A stretch of DNA of 39,437 nucleotides. Origin: Desulfobulbaceae bacterium (GTDB lineage Bacteria; Desulfobacterota; Desulfobulbia; Desulfobulbales; Desulfobulbaceae). Made by a program: the position numbers and the translations under genes. Shown in pieces: positions 23,913-34,268 of the stretch. The DNA lies in contig WFUT01000136.1 in the NCBI GenBank assembly GCA_015484845.1, positions 1-39,437 of the forward strand, in the 5' to 3' direction. Below the pieces are notes generated by a model that searched no databases, was not told the origin of the DNA, and worked only from the letters and a program-made list of their open reading frames with translations. Positions within the stretch are counted from its first letter, which is position 1. Every line of letters starts with the position of its first letter.

Positions 23913-24914
23913 ATGGAGCCCATCGGCATAACCATGGGCTGCCCGGTGGGCATCGGGCCCGAGATCATCCTCAGGTTGTTTGCCGACCCCGGCCGGTCCG
24001 GCGATGGCCGGTTCGTGGTCCTGGGGGACAGGGGTGTCCTCGAGGCAACCAGGACCCTGCTCGGCCTGGACGTGGAGGTGGTCTCCTGGCAGCCCGGCTC
24101 GGCCGTGCCCGCCGGCGCCGTGCCGGTGCTCGAGCTCTCGCATCTCGAGCCCGGCCGCCTGCGGTGGGGACAACCGGACCGGGAGACCGGCCTGGCCATG
24201 GCCCGTTACATCGAGGAGGCGGTGCGGCTGATCCACCAGGGGAGGCTCGCCGGCATGGTCACCTGTCCCATCACCAAGACCGCCCTCAACCGTGCCGGTT
24301 TCCATTTTCCCGGCCACACCGAGATGCTTGCCCACTTGACAGAACGGTCCGATTTTTGGATGATGATGGCGGGCCGCAGGCTCAAGGTGGTGCTGGTGAC
24401 CATCCATGAGCCCCTGGCGCGGGTTCCGTCCCTGCTGACCCGGGAGCGGGTGGCCGCCTGCATCAGGGCGACCGCGGATTCCCTGGCAGGGGATTTCGGC
24501 ATCCCGCAGCCACGGATCGCGGTGGCCGGGCTCAACCCCCATGCCGGCGAAGGGGGGATGTTCGGCAACGAGGAGGAACGGGTCATTGCCCCGGCCGTGC
24601 GCGACTGTGCCGCGGCCTGCTCGGTCAGCGGTCCCTGGCCGCCGGACACGGTGTTCCACCGGGCGGTCTCCGGCGACTGTGACGCCGTGGTGGCCATGTA
24701 CCATGACCAGGGCCTGATCCCCTTCAAACTGCTCCACTTCAGCGATGGCGTCAATGTCACCCTGGGGTTGCCCATTGTCAGGACCTCGGTGGACCACGGC
24801 ACGGCCTATGACATTGCCGGCAAGGGACTGGCTGATCCTGCAAGCCTTGGCGAGGCCTGCAGGATGGCGGCACTGATCGTGGCCAACAGGCAACAACAGG
24901 AGGTTGTGCCATGA
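23913..24914 (+). CDS. pdxA: 4-hydroxythreonine-4-phosphate dehydrogenase
   Basis: NAD-dependent step of the DXP-dependent pyridoxal phosphate pathway. It has 333 residues from the ATG at 23913. An in-frame GTG at 23868 would add 15 residues; the family normally begins close to IGITMG. Metal-binding histidines are visible in GHTEMLA, TIHEPLA and MYHDQGL, and GLNPHAGEGGMFG is diagnostic. The usual N-terminal GDPAGIGPE reads GCPVGIGPE here, so an Asp is replaced by Cys. The stop overlaps tmk by four bases. Confidence 0.94.
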   Translation: MEPIGITMGCPVGIGPEIILRLFADPGRSGDGRFVVLGDRGVLEATRTLLGLDVEVVSWQPGSAVPAGAVPVLELSHLEPGRLRWGQPDRETGLAMARYIEEAVRLIHQGRLAGMVTCPITKTALNRAGFHFPGHTEMLAHLTERSDFWMMMAGRRLKVVLVTIHEPLARVPSLLTRERVAACIRATADSLAGDFGIPQPRIAVAGLNPHAGEGGMFGNEEERVIAPAVRDCAAACSVSGPWPPDTVFHRAVSGDCDAVVAMYHDQGLIPFKLLHFSDGVNVTLGLPIVRTSVDHGTAYDIAGKGLADPASLGEACRMAALIVANRQQQEVVP

Positions 24915-25534
24915 GCCGGCAGGGGCTGCTCATCGCCTTCGAAGGCATTGACGGCACCGGCAAGTCCACCCAGCTTGCCCTGTTGGCCGATTTTCTCAGG
25001 AGCCGGGGGTGCGAGGTGGTTCAGACCAGGGAGCCCACGGACGGGGAATACGGCCGCCGGATCAGGGAGCTGTACCAGGATCGCGGCCAATGCACACCCG
25101 AGGAGGAGCTGGAACTCTTTATCCGGGACCGGCGGCAGCACGTGCGGGACTGCATCGAACCGGCCCTGGCCGCGGGCAGGATCGTACTCACCGACCGCTA
25201 CTACTTCTCCACCGCCGCCTACCAGGGAGCGGCCGGTTGCGACCCGGAGCAGGTCTTTGCCGCCAACAGTTTTGCGCCCGAGCCCGACCTGGTGCTCCTG
25301 CTGACCATGGAGCCGGAGCAGAGCCTGGCCAGGATCAGGGAACTGCGGGGTGATAAATTAAACGACTTCGAGCAGCTCGACCAGTTGCGCAGGGTGGCGC
25401 GCCTCTTTGCCTCCTTTCGCCACCGGTGCATTACCCGCATCGATGCGGCCGCGCCCCTGGACAGGGTGCAGGCGGAGGTCCGCCGGGCGGTCCTGGAGCT
25501 GATGGACAGAAGGGGATACAGGTGCAGCACGTGA
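24911..25534 (+). CDS. tmk: Thymidylate kinase
   Basis: Phosphorylates dTMP to dTDP. It has 207 residues, the normal length. The P-loop FEGIDGTGKSTQ spans about 10-21. REPTDGEYGRRIR is the dTMP-binding loop, and LTDRYYFSTAAYQGA is the DR[YH] segment. The lid region is RELRGDKLNDFEQ. It is translationally coupled to pdxA through an ATGA junction, and its 3' end overlaps the next gene. Confidence 0.96.
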   Translation: MSRQGLLIAFEGIDGTGKSTQLALLADFLRSRGCEVVQTREPTDGEYGRRIRELYQDRGQCTPEEELELFIRDRRQHVRDCIEPALAAGRIVLTDRYYFSTAAYQGAAGCDPEQVFAANSFAPEPDLVLLLTMEPEQSLARIRELRGDKLNDFEQLDQLRRVARLFASFRHRCITRIDAAAPLDRVQAEVRRAVLELMDRRGYRCST

Positions 25535-27300
25535 AGAGAACACAATGGCCGCTACTGCTGGCCGTCGCGATCCTGCTGGCCGTGGCACCGGTGATGAACG
25601 GCTGCGCGCCGCGGGCAGCGGTGCCCGGCCAGGCCAGGCAGACGCCGGTCACCGGTCATGACCGGCAGCAGGCAGGGGAGACGGCCGCGGAAGAGAACGA
25701 CCACGGCTGCTCCTATTTCTACTTTCTCTGGGGCCGCTATGCCGAGTTGAACGGCCGCTATGCCGAGGCCCTGGAGGCCTACGAGAAGGCCCTTATCTGT
25801 GATCCCGCCGCCGACTACATCGCCCGCAAGATCCCGGTGCTCCTGCTCCGCACCGGCAAGGACGACAAGGCCGTGGCCTGGCTGGAACGCTACCTGGCGG
25901 ACCATCCCCGGGAGACCGGCTCGCGGATGCTGCTGGCCAAGATCCTGATTCGCCGCGGCAAGTTCGACGCCGCCGTGCGCCAGTACGCCATCATCCATGA
26001 ACAGGACCCGCGGGACCTGATGCCGCTGCTCCTGCTTTCCGAACTCTATGTCACGGAAAAGAAAAACGACCTTGCCCTGAAGACCCTCCGCCAGGCCCTG
26101 GCCATTGATCCCGACTCCTATCCCGCCCGTGTCCTGCTGGCCCGGTTCTACGTACGTACCGGCAGGACGGACAAGGCGCTGGCCGAGTACCGCCGGGCCC
26201 TGGCCATCAACTGGTCAGCCGACCTGGAGATGGAGATGGCCGAGCTGTTCATGCAGAAAAAGGCGTATGCGCAGGCGGAGAAGGTCTATCGCCGGATCCT
26301 GGACAGGGAGGAGAACAGGGAGGATGCCCGCATCGCCCTGGTCCATGTCTACCTCCTGCAGGGCAGGGAGGACAGGGCCCTGGCCGAGCTGGACCGGCTC
26401 AAGGCCATCACCCGCTACCCGGCCCGGGTGGACCTGACCATTGCCCGTATCTATGCCAGGAAAAAACAGTATGACAAGGCCATCTCCATCCTGCGCGAGG
26501 TGCTCAAAAAGGAAAACCTGCCCCAGGCGCGCTACCTGCTGGCCCTGATCGAGTTCCAGACAAAGCAGTACGAGGACGCCCTGGTCCAGCTTCGCCAGAT
26601 CGGCCGCGATGCCGAGGAGTACCGGGACGCCATCTTTCTCCGCGTCCGCATCCTCCGGGTCATGGACCGGGAGGACGAGGCCATCCGGCTGCTGGAGAAG
26701 GCTGTTGCCGACAGGAAAACCCGCAATCCGGACATGTTCGTCCTCCTCGCTGCCCTCTACCAGCACCAGGGCAGGGGCAGCCAGGGAGAAAAGACCTTTG
26801 CCAGGGCCCTGGCCGCCTTCCCCGACAACGGGGAGCTGCTCTACCAGTATGGGTTGTTTCTCGACTCCAGTGGCGACAGGCAGCGGGCCATGTCGGTGAT
26901 GCAGAAGGTGATCAGGCTGCAGCCCGAGCATGCGGCGGCCCTGAACTATGTCGGCTACACCTGGGCTGACCGGAAGGTCCACCTGGACAAGGCCCTGGAG
27001 TACATCCGGCGGGCCGTGAAACTGAAACCGGACAACGGCTATATCCGCGACAGCCTGGGCTGGGTCTATTTCCGGCTTGGCCGCCTGAAGGAGGCCAGGA
27101 AGGAGCTGGAAAAGGCCAACCACCTCTCGCCCGATGACCCGGCCATCCTGGAGCATCTCGGCGATGTCTACCTGGCGCTGGGCCGCAGCGGCGATGCCCT
27201 GCATGCCTACCGCAGGGCCCTGGAGCTGTTCAAGAAGGAGGCGGACCGGAAAACGGTCCAGGAGAAGATCCGCATCCTGGAAGAGCAGGAGGCACGCTGA
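25522..27300 (+). CDS. Tetratricopeptide-repeat lipoprotein
   Basis: 592 residues from a GTG at 25522, with AAGGGGA six bases upstream; a second in-frame GTG at 25531 has worse spacing. Residues 1-28 form a signal peptide ending VMNGC, a slightly irregular lipobox, so it is probably a lipoprotein. From about residue 75 to the end it is a chain of roughly a dozen TPR helices (for example ALKTLRQALAIDPDSY, ALAEYRRALAINW). The closing block NYVGYTWAD...IRDSLGWVYFRLGRLKEA is common in proteobacterial TPR proteins of the outer envelope. It likely scaffolds an outer-membrane assembly or export process; the partner is unknown. It overlaps both neighbours. Confidence 0.88.
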   Translation: MQHVKRTQWPLLLAVAILLAVAPVMNGCAPRAAVPGQARQTPVTGHDRQQAGETAAEENDHGCSYFYFLWGRYAELNGRYAEALEAYEKALICDPAADYIARKIPVLLLRTGKDDKAVAWLERYLADHPRETGSRMLLAKILIRRGKFDAAVRQYAIIHEQDPRDLMPLLLLSELYVTEKKNDLALKTLRQALAIDPDSYPARVLLARFYVRTGRTDKALAEYRRALAINWSADLEMEMAELFMQKKAYAQAEKVYRRILDREENREDARIALVHVYLLQGREDRALAELDRLKAITRYPARVDLTIARIYARKKQYDKAISILREVLKKENLPQARYLLALIEFQTKQYEDALVQLRQIGRDAEEYRDAIFLRVRILRVMDREDEAIRLLEKAVADRKTRNPDMFVLLAALYQHQGRGSQGEKTFARALAAFPDNGELLYQYGLFLDSSGDRQRAMSVMQKVIRLQPEHAAALNYVGYTWADRKVHLDKALEYIRRAVKLKPDNGYIRDSLGWVYFRLGRLKEARKELEKANHLSPDDPAILEHLGDVYLALGRSGDALHAYRRALELFKKEADRKTVQEKIRILEEQEAR

Positions 27301-28094
27301 TGCGCCTGCTGCAGGGGCTGGCGCTGCTGCTCCTCTGCCTGACCCAGCTCTGGGGCTGCGCCGGCAGGCTGCCGCCGGCAACGCCGCTGGCGCCTGGCGA
27401 GGAACCGCATGCCAGGGAGCTGCTGGACCGGTTCCTGGCCAGGTCCTGTCCCGGGGCCCTGGACGCGGACGTGACCCTGGGCTGGCAGGGATATGGCAGT
27501 CACCGAACCGTGGCCGCCACGCTGCAGGCGCGGCAGCCCGGCCTGTTGCGGCTGTCGGTGAACGATCCCCTGGGCCGGCCGCTGCTGCTGGCGGTGACCG
27601 ATGGCAGCAGGTTCACCCTGGTCGACGTCACCAGGAGGCAGGCCACGGTCGGCCCGGTGGCCTCACCCTTCTGGCACCAATACGTACCGGCCGCGATCCA
27701 TGGCCGCGACCTCTTTGCCTGGCTCACCGGCCTGCTGCCGGCCGGACCGGTGCAGGTCCGTTCTGTGCTCCGTGCCACGGAGAACAGCGACTACTGGTTC
27801 GTGCTCGACTATGGCGACGGCCTGCTGCACAGGGTCCGGCTCGACCCGGAGCGTCTTCTTGTCCGGGAGCACCTGCTGCTGGATGCCGGGGACCGGGTGG
27901 TCCTTGACGTGGTCTACAGGTACGGCAAAAGCGGCAAGAACGCCTGCCCGCTGCCCGCATCCCTCCGGGTCACGGGCCGTGACCTGGACGGCACCTTTAC
28001 CCTGGCCGTGGACCGGGTCTATGCCAGGACCGGGGTTGCCGATGCCGCCTTTCGCCTGCACCTGCCGCCCCATTACACTGTCGTTAAGAAGTAA
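27300..28094 (+). CDS. LolB-like outer-membrane lipoprotein
   Basis: 264 residues. The signal peptide ends in the lipobox LWGC (Cys20). The mature part resembles the LolB/DUF4292 half-barrel: LQARQPGLLRLSVNDPLGRPLLLAVTDGSRFTLVD, then FAWLTGLLP and a C-terminal strand-rich region. LolB inserts lipoproteins into the outer membrane; whether this protein does so is not shown. It starts at TGATG, overlapping the TPR lipoprotein stop by one base, so the two are probably made together and act in the same envelope process. Confidence 0.75.
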   Translation: MRLLQGLALLLLCLTQLWGCAGRLPPATPLAPGEEPHARELLDRFLARSCPGALDADVTLGWQGYGSHRTVAATLQARQPGLLRLSVNDPLGRPLLLAVTDGSRFTLVDVTRRQATVGPVASPFWHQYVPAAIHGRDLFAWLTGLLPAGPVQVRSVLRATENSDYWFVLDYGDGLLHRVRLDPERLLVREHLLLDAGDRVVLDVVYRYGKSGKNACPLPASLRVTGRDLDGTFTLAVDRVYARTGVADAAFRLHLPPHYTVVKK

Positions 28095-28109
28095 CTCCCC
28101 GGAATGATC

Positions 28110-28574
28110 ATGACAAAGAAGGTCACCATCTATACCGATGGCGCCTGCCTCGGCAACCCCGGGCCCGGCGGCTACGGCGTTGTCCTGCTCCATGGCGCCC
28201 ACCGCAGGGAGCTCTCCGGCGGTTTTGCCAGGACCACCAACAACCGCATGGAGCTCCTTGCCTGCATCAAGGGGCTCGAGGCCCTGAAATATCCCTGCGA
28301 GGTGAGCCTGTACAGTGATTCGCGCTACGTGGTGGACGGCATCAGCAAGGGCTGGGCCGCCCGCTGGAGGAGAAACAACTGGATGCGGACCAGGACCGAG
28401 AAGGCCGTGAACGTTGATCTCTGGCAACGGCTCCTGGAGCTGGTCGAACAGCACCGTGTCCGGTTCCACTGGGTGCGCGGCCATGCCGGCACCACTGAAA
28501 ACGAGACCTGTGACCGGTTGGCCACCAGCGCGGCCCGCGGCAGGGACCTGGCCGAAGACGAGGGGTACAGGTAA
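28110..28574 (+). CDS. rnhA: Ribonuclease HI
   Basis: 154 residues from the ATG at 28110. This start gives proper spacing from CCGGA and places the catalytic residues at Asp10 ([15 protein letters not shown]), Glu48 (NNRMELLA), Asp70 ([11 protein letters not shown]) and Asp135 (ENETCDRLA), close to the E. coli numbering; the ATG at 28104 adds two residues. The basic protrusion [25 protein letters not shown] is the substrate-binding handle of proteobacterial RNase HI. Together with rnhB the window holds both RNase H types. It converges on the universal stress gene. Confidence 0.96.
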   Translation: MTKKVTIYTDGACLGNPGPGGYGVVLLHGAHRRELSGGFARTTNNRMELLACIKGLEALKYPCEVSLYSDSRYVVDGISKGWAARWRRNNWMRTRTEKAVNVDLWQRLLELVEQHRVRFHWVRGHAGTTENETCDRLATSAARGRDLAEDEGYR

Positions 28575-28601
28575 GCGGCCCTTGGGCGGCCGGCGGCCAC
28601 G

Positions 28602-29054
28602 TTATTCTCCTGCCACCAGGACCGGGACCCGGGCGAATTCAACGATCCGCTCGGCCACGCTGCCGAGCAGTATCCTGCTCACCCCCCGCTTGCCCAGCTT
28701 GCCGATGACAATCAGGTCCGCACCCCAGTCATCGGCCTCCTGCAGTATGACCTCGTGGGGTGATCCCTCCCTGAGCACCGTCGACACCCTGACCCCGGCC
28801 CTGCGCAGCCGGCCGGCCATGTCGTCCAGGAAGGCCTTGCCGCTCTTTTCCATGTTCGCATGGACCGTTTCATAGGGTTCCCGGCTGAACCGGCACAACT
28901 GGTGCATGACCACCGAATCGACCACGTGCACCAGGCGGACCTCGGCATCGTGGTCCATGGCGAGCCGGTTGGCCAGCTCCACGGCCTTCATGCTGAACCT
29001 GGAACCGTCCACCGGCACCAGGATCCTGGAAAACAGGCCAGCGCAATGTGTCAT
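28602..29054 (-). CDS. Universal stress protein (UspA family)
   Basis: 150 residues from the ATG at 29054, preceded by GGGAGG; an upstream ATG at 29081 is less well placed. It begins FSRILVPVDGSRFSMKAVELA and has the ATP-binding motif GKLGKRGVSRILLGSVAERIV near the C-terminus, in the usual G-x2-G-x9-G-(S/T) form. It lies 61 bases after the last ATPase gene on the same strand, so it may be co-transcribed with it. Confidence 0.93.
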   Translation of the reverse strand: MTHCAGLFSRILVPVDGSRFSMKAVELANRLAMDHDAEVRLVHVVDSVVMHQLCRFSREPYETVHANMEKSGKAFLDDMAGRLRRAGVRVSTVLREGSPHEVILQEADDWGADLIVIGKLGKRGVSRILLGSVAERIVEFARVPVLVAGE

Positions 29055-29683
29055 CCGGACCTCCCGGCCCTGCCGGGCCATTTCCCGGGGCAGATCCCGG
29101 CTGTTTCGGAACTGATTACTTCTGTCGTTTCCGCATCCGCTTCATCTGGAACAGTGCCTCCCGTTCCTTTTCCTCCAGTGTCTCCTCCATGGCCTTGACC
29201 GTTACCCGGTAGGAGGGGATATAGATATGCTCCAGGGCGTTGATCCGCTTGAGGGTCTTTTTCAGCTCGGCCAGCAGCCGCTTGATGCCCACCTCCAGCT
29301 CGGCCAGCTCGGCCAGGGATTCCAGGGCCTGGTGGACGGCTGTTGCCGTGGCGTCCATGGTGCCGCTGGTGCCGAAAAGCCCGTAGCCGGGCCGCTGCAC
29401 CCCCAGCCTGATATCGACCAGGGGCAGGACCACACCCATCAGGCTCCGTTCCCTGATCCCGATCTCCTCGCCCGCCCTGACTGCCAGGCCCGCCGCTGCC
29501 ACCGCGGCGCGGCCCTCGTCGAGCAGGGCCTCGTCCAGGTGGACGTAGCAGCGGCCGAGTTCCCTGTTGACCCGGCTGCGCACGTGGTCGGCCCTGGCGG
29601 CGAGCAGGTTGATCTGGCCGATGAGGATCTCTTTTTTCTGGTCCAGGAGGTCGAGTCCGTCCAGGGCCAGGGCAAGCTCCTCC

Positions 29684-31146
<1,463 letters not shown>

Positions 31147-31150
<4 letters not shown>

Positions 31151-32991
31151 TGTTCCTCCTCCCTGTCGCCGCCCGTGGCGGCCGGGCCGGCCTGCCGGCG
31201 CAGGATCCCGTCCATGGCCTCGTCTATCCTGGCGCGCAGGGCTGCAAACGGCGCCGGGTCGTCCCCTTTCCAGCTGAATTTCGCCCGGTGCAGTTCGGCC
31301 ACCACCTCCAGTTCCATGGCCTGGTAGAGGGGGATCCGGGACTCGACGATGTCGCGCAGCCGGTGGATGAAATGCATGATGACGCCAAGGAGCAGGTTCT
31401 GCTTTTCCGGCCCGGCATAGGTATCCACCGGGTCAAAGGCGCTCTGCTGCAGGAAGTCGTCCTTGATCAGCCTGGCCGACTCGATGATCCGCCGCTGGTC
31501 ATCGGGCAGGGCCTCCTCGCCCAGCAGCTTGACGATGTTCTGCAGCCTGGCATCCTCCTGCAGGATCTCCATGGCCTCCAGGCGCAGCTCGTTCCATTGC
31601 CCGCCCACCCGCTCCTGCCACCACCGGGCCACCTGGTCGCCATAGGCGGAGTAGCTCTGCAGGTAGTTGATGGCCGGGAAGTAGCGGGCGCTGGCCAGCT
31701 CCTTGTCCAGGGCCCAGAAGCACTGGACAAAGCGCTTGGTGTGCATGGTGACCGGCTCCGAGAAATCACCGCCCGGCGGCGAGACCGCGCCGATCAGGGT
31801 GACCGAGCCCGTGTCGCCGCCCAGGGTCGTCACCTGGCCGCCGCGTTCGTAGAAGGCGGCCAGCCGCGAGGCGAGATAGGCGGGAAAGCCTTCCTCGGCG
31901 GGCATCTCCTCCAGGCGGCCGGAGATCTCCCGCAGGGCCTCGGCCCAGCGGGAGGTGGAATCGGCCATCAGGGCCACGTCATACCCCATGTCGCGGTAGT
32001 ACTCGGCAATGGTGATGCCGGTGTAGATGGAGGCCTCCCGGGCCGCCACCGGCATGTCCGAGGTGTTGGCGATGAGGATGGTCCGCTCGATCAGGGGATG
32101 GCCGCTCCTGGGATCGAGGAGCTGCGGGAAATCCACCAGCACGCCGGTCATCTCGTTGCCCCTCTCGCCGCAGCCGATATAGACGATGATATCGGCGTCC
32201 GCCCACTTGGAGAGCTGGTGCTGGGTTATGGTCTTGCCCGTGCCGAAGCCGCCGGGGATGGCGGCCGTGCCGCCCCTGGCCAGGGGGAAGAAGGTGTCGA
32301 TCACCCGCTGGCCGGTGATCAGCGGCTCGGTCGGCAGCAACCGTTGCGCGCAGGGCCGGAGCCTGCGGACCGGCCACCGCTGGTAGAGCCTGAGCGGCCT
32401 CCGGTCGCCATCGTCGGTCTCGATCTCGGCCACGACCTCCTCCACCGTGTACTCGCCGGCGGCCGCGATCCGGCGCAGGGTGCCGCCCATGCCCGGCGGC
32501 ACGAGCAGGAAATGGTCCACGCCCCTGGATTCCGGGATCCTGGCCAGCTTGCGGCCCGGCGTCACGGTGCTGCCGGCCGTGACCAGGGGGGTAAAGGACC
32601 AGGCCCGGTCCCGGTCCAGGGCGGTGCCGATCCTGCCCCGGTGGATGAAGTCGCCCCACCTCTCCTTCAGTCCCTTCAGGGGCCGCTGGATTCCGTCAAA
32701 GATCTCGCCGACAAGGCCGGGCCCCAGCTCCACGAACAGGGGCATCCCCTGGCCATGGACCGGGGTGCCGGGCCGGATGCCGGTGGTGTCCTCAAAGACC
32801 TGGATGGTGGCAACCCCCTTTTCCAGGCCGATGACCTCGCCGATCAGCCGCTCCGGGCCCACGTCCACCACCTCGTTCATGGCAAACCCGGAGGCGGGCG
32901 TGGCCCGGACCACGGGGCCGCTCACCATGATGACCCTGGCCTGCCGCCTGTCGGCGGGGTCTGTGTGCGTGTTCTGCTCAGCCGTTGTCAT
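31147..32991 (-). CDS. atpA: V/A-type ATPase subunit A (catalytic)
   Basis: 614 residues from the ATG at 32991, preceded by GGGAGA. The P-loop is GGFGTGKT (247-254), where most relatives have GPFGSGKT. Other blocks are the non-homologous insert around residues 115-190, [67 protein letters not shown] and [23 protein letters not shown]. The start lies 14 bases inside the end of atpE. An open frame running antisense through most of the gene is a GC artefact. Confidence 0.98.
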
Positions 32992-33598
32992 CCGGAATCT
33001 CCCGGGAGAGGATTTCCTGCAAAAGGGACCTGTTCCGCTCCAGCAGGGTATCAAGGGAAAAGTCGACAAAGACCCGCCCGTCCCTGCCCAGGGCAAGGCA
33101 GCCGCCGCTGATCGCCGCCGGTTCTTCTGCCAGCAGGACCTGTTGTCCGCTCCGCTCCGACAGCTCCCGCAGCCGCGCCTCGGGAAAAAGGGACATGTCC
33201 TCCTGCCGCAGCCGCAACCGGCATTCGCCCGGCGGCAGGGCCCGGACGGCCCGCAGGGCCAGCTCGTCGAGGATCTTTCCGTACCGTGGCGTGTGGCGCA
33301 GGGCAAGCAGCCGCGACCGGGCCTGCCGGAAGAGGTCTGCCAGGACCTCCTGCCTGGCGGCCATGATCCGCTGCCTGGCCTTGAGATCGGCGCTGTCCGT
33401 GATCCGGCCGGCCTCGCGCCGGGCATGGCGCCGCCTGCGGGCGATCTCTGTTTCCGTCTTTGCCGCACTCTCCTCCCGGGCCCGCTTCACGAGCTGTTCG
33501 GCCTCGGCCCTGGCATGGGCCAGGATCTCCCCGGCCTCGGTCCGGCCCTTTTCCATGATGGCCCGGCAGAGCAGTGCTGTCTGGTCCGGCAATACCAT
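32978..33598 (-). CDS. atpE: V/A-type ATPase subunit E (peripheral stalk)
   Basis: 206 residues from the ATG at 33598, preceded by GGAGGA. The N-terminal half is a charged coiled coil (AIMEKGRTEAGEILAHARAEAEQLVKRAREESAAKTETE) that would pair with subunit H. The C-terminal globular part ends in DGRVFVDFSLDTLLERNRSLLQEILSREI, as expected for AtpE. Sequence identity within this family is low, so the call leans on position and architecture. Confidence 0.9.
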   Translation of the reverse strand: MVLPDQTALLCRAIMEKGRTEAGEILAHARAEAEQLVKRAREESAAKTETEIARRRRHARREAGRITDSADLKARQRIMAARQEVLADLFRQARSRLLALRHTPRYGKILDELALRAVRALPPGECRLRLRQEDMSLFPEARLRELSERSGQQVLLAEEPAAISGGCLALGRDGRVFVDFSLDTLLERNRSLLQEILSREIPDDNG

Positions 33599-33645
33599 TT
33601 TTCTTTTCCTCCGCTGGCGCCCCGCGGCCATTTTCCGGCAGGGGC

Positions 33646-33951
33646 TCAGCTTCCCATCAGGGTGACCATCCGTTCCCTTGTCGATTTCCGGCCCGGCACG
33701 GGCCCGTCCCGGTCCGGTATCTCCAGCAGCAGCGGAATGGTCGTCTCCAGGACGAGCCGGTCCACCTGCTCCCGGATGGTGTCGGCGACCCGTTCCGTGA
33801 TCAGGACCAGGCCGGTCCCGCCCCCTTGCTGCACGGCCGCCAGGGCCGCGGCCGCCTCTGCCGCACCGTGGACCGGCCGCGTCTCGATGCCGGCCAGACC
33901 AAAGGCGAGGCAGGTGAGCGGATCGGCAATGACCGTGATCCGCAGGGGCAT
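33646..33951 (-). CDS. atpF: V/A-type ATPase subunit F
   Basis: 101-residue Rossmann-like stalk protein: MPLRITVIADPLTCLAFGLAGIETRPV, then GLVLITERVADTIREQVDRL and TTIPLLLEIPDRDGP. The start ATG shares one base with the atpK stop (TGATG). The family binds the central stalk D subunit and influences direction of catalysis. Confidence 0.94.
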   Translation of the reverse strand: MPLRITVIADPLTCLAFGLAGIETRPVHGAAEAAAALAAVQQGGGTGLVLITERVADTIREQVDRLVLETTIPLLLEIPDRDGPVPGRKSTRERMVTLMGS

Positions 33952-34268
33952 CAGATCTTGCCCAGGATCATGATGGCCACGATAAGGCCGTAGATGGCGA
34001 TACCCTCGGCCAGGCCAAGAAAGATCAGGGCCCGACCAAGGATCTCGGGCCGCTCGCTGATCGCGCCCATGGCCGCCGAGCCGACCATGGCGATGGCTAT
34101 GCCTGCGCCGATGGTGGAGCAGCCCACCGACAGGGCCGCGCCGATGAAGGCCCAGTTGGCGGTCTCGGCCGACACGGCCGGCCCGGCTGTTTCCCCGGCC
34201 ATGGCCAGGACGGGCAGGGCGGCCAGGACAAGGGCGCAGACAGGTGCAAGCAGATGGTTTCTCTTCAT
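33951..34268 (-). CDS. atpK: V/A-type ATPase membrane ring subunit K (c/proteolipid)
   Basis: 105 residues. A signal-like hydrophobic leader (residues 1-24, ending LAMAG) precedes two ring helices, as in the Thermus homologue. Helix 1 is glycine/alanine-rich (GAALSVGCSTIGAGIAIAMVG) and helix 2 has the ion-carrying Glu88 in GLAEGIAIYGLIVAIM. No glutamine occurs in the ring helices and the residue after Glu88 is Gly, not Ser or Thr. Typical sodium ligands are thus missing, which favours proton coupling; this is inference. Start overlaps atpI by four bases. Confidence 0.95.
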   Translation of the reverse strand: MKRNHLLAPVCALVLAALPVLAMAGETAGPAVSAETANWAFIGAALSVGCSTIGAGIAIAMVGSAAMGAISERPEILGRALIFLGLAEGIAIYGLIVAIMILGKI

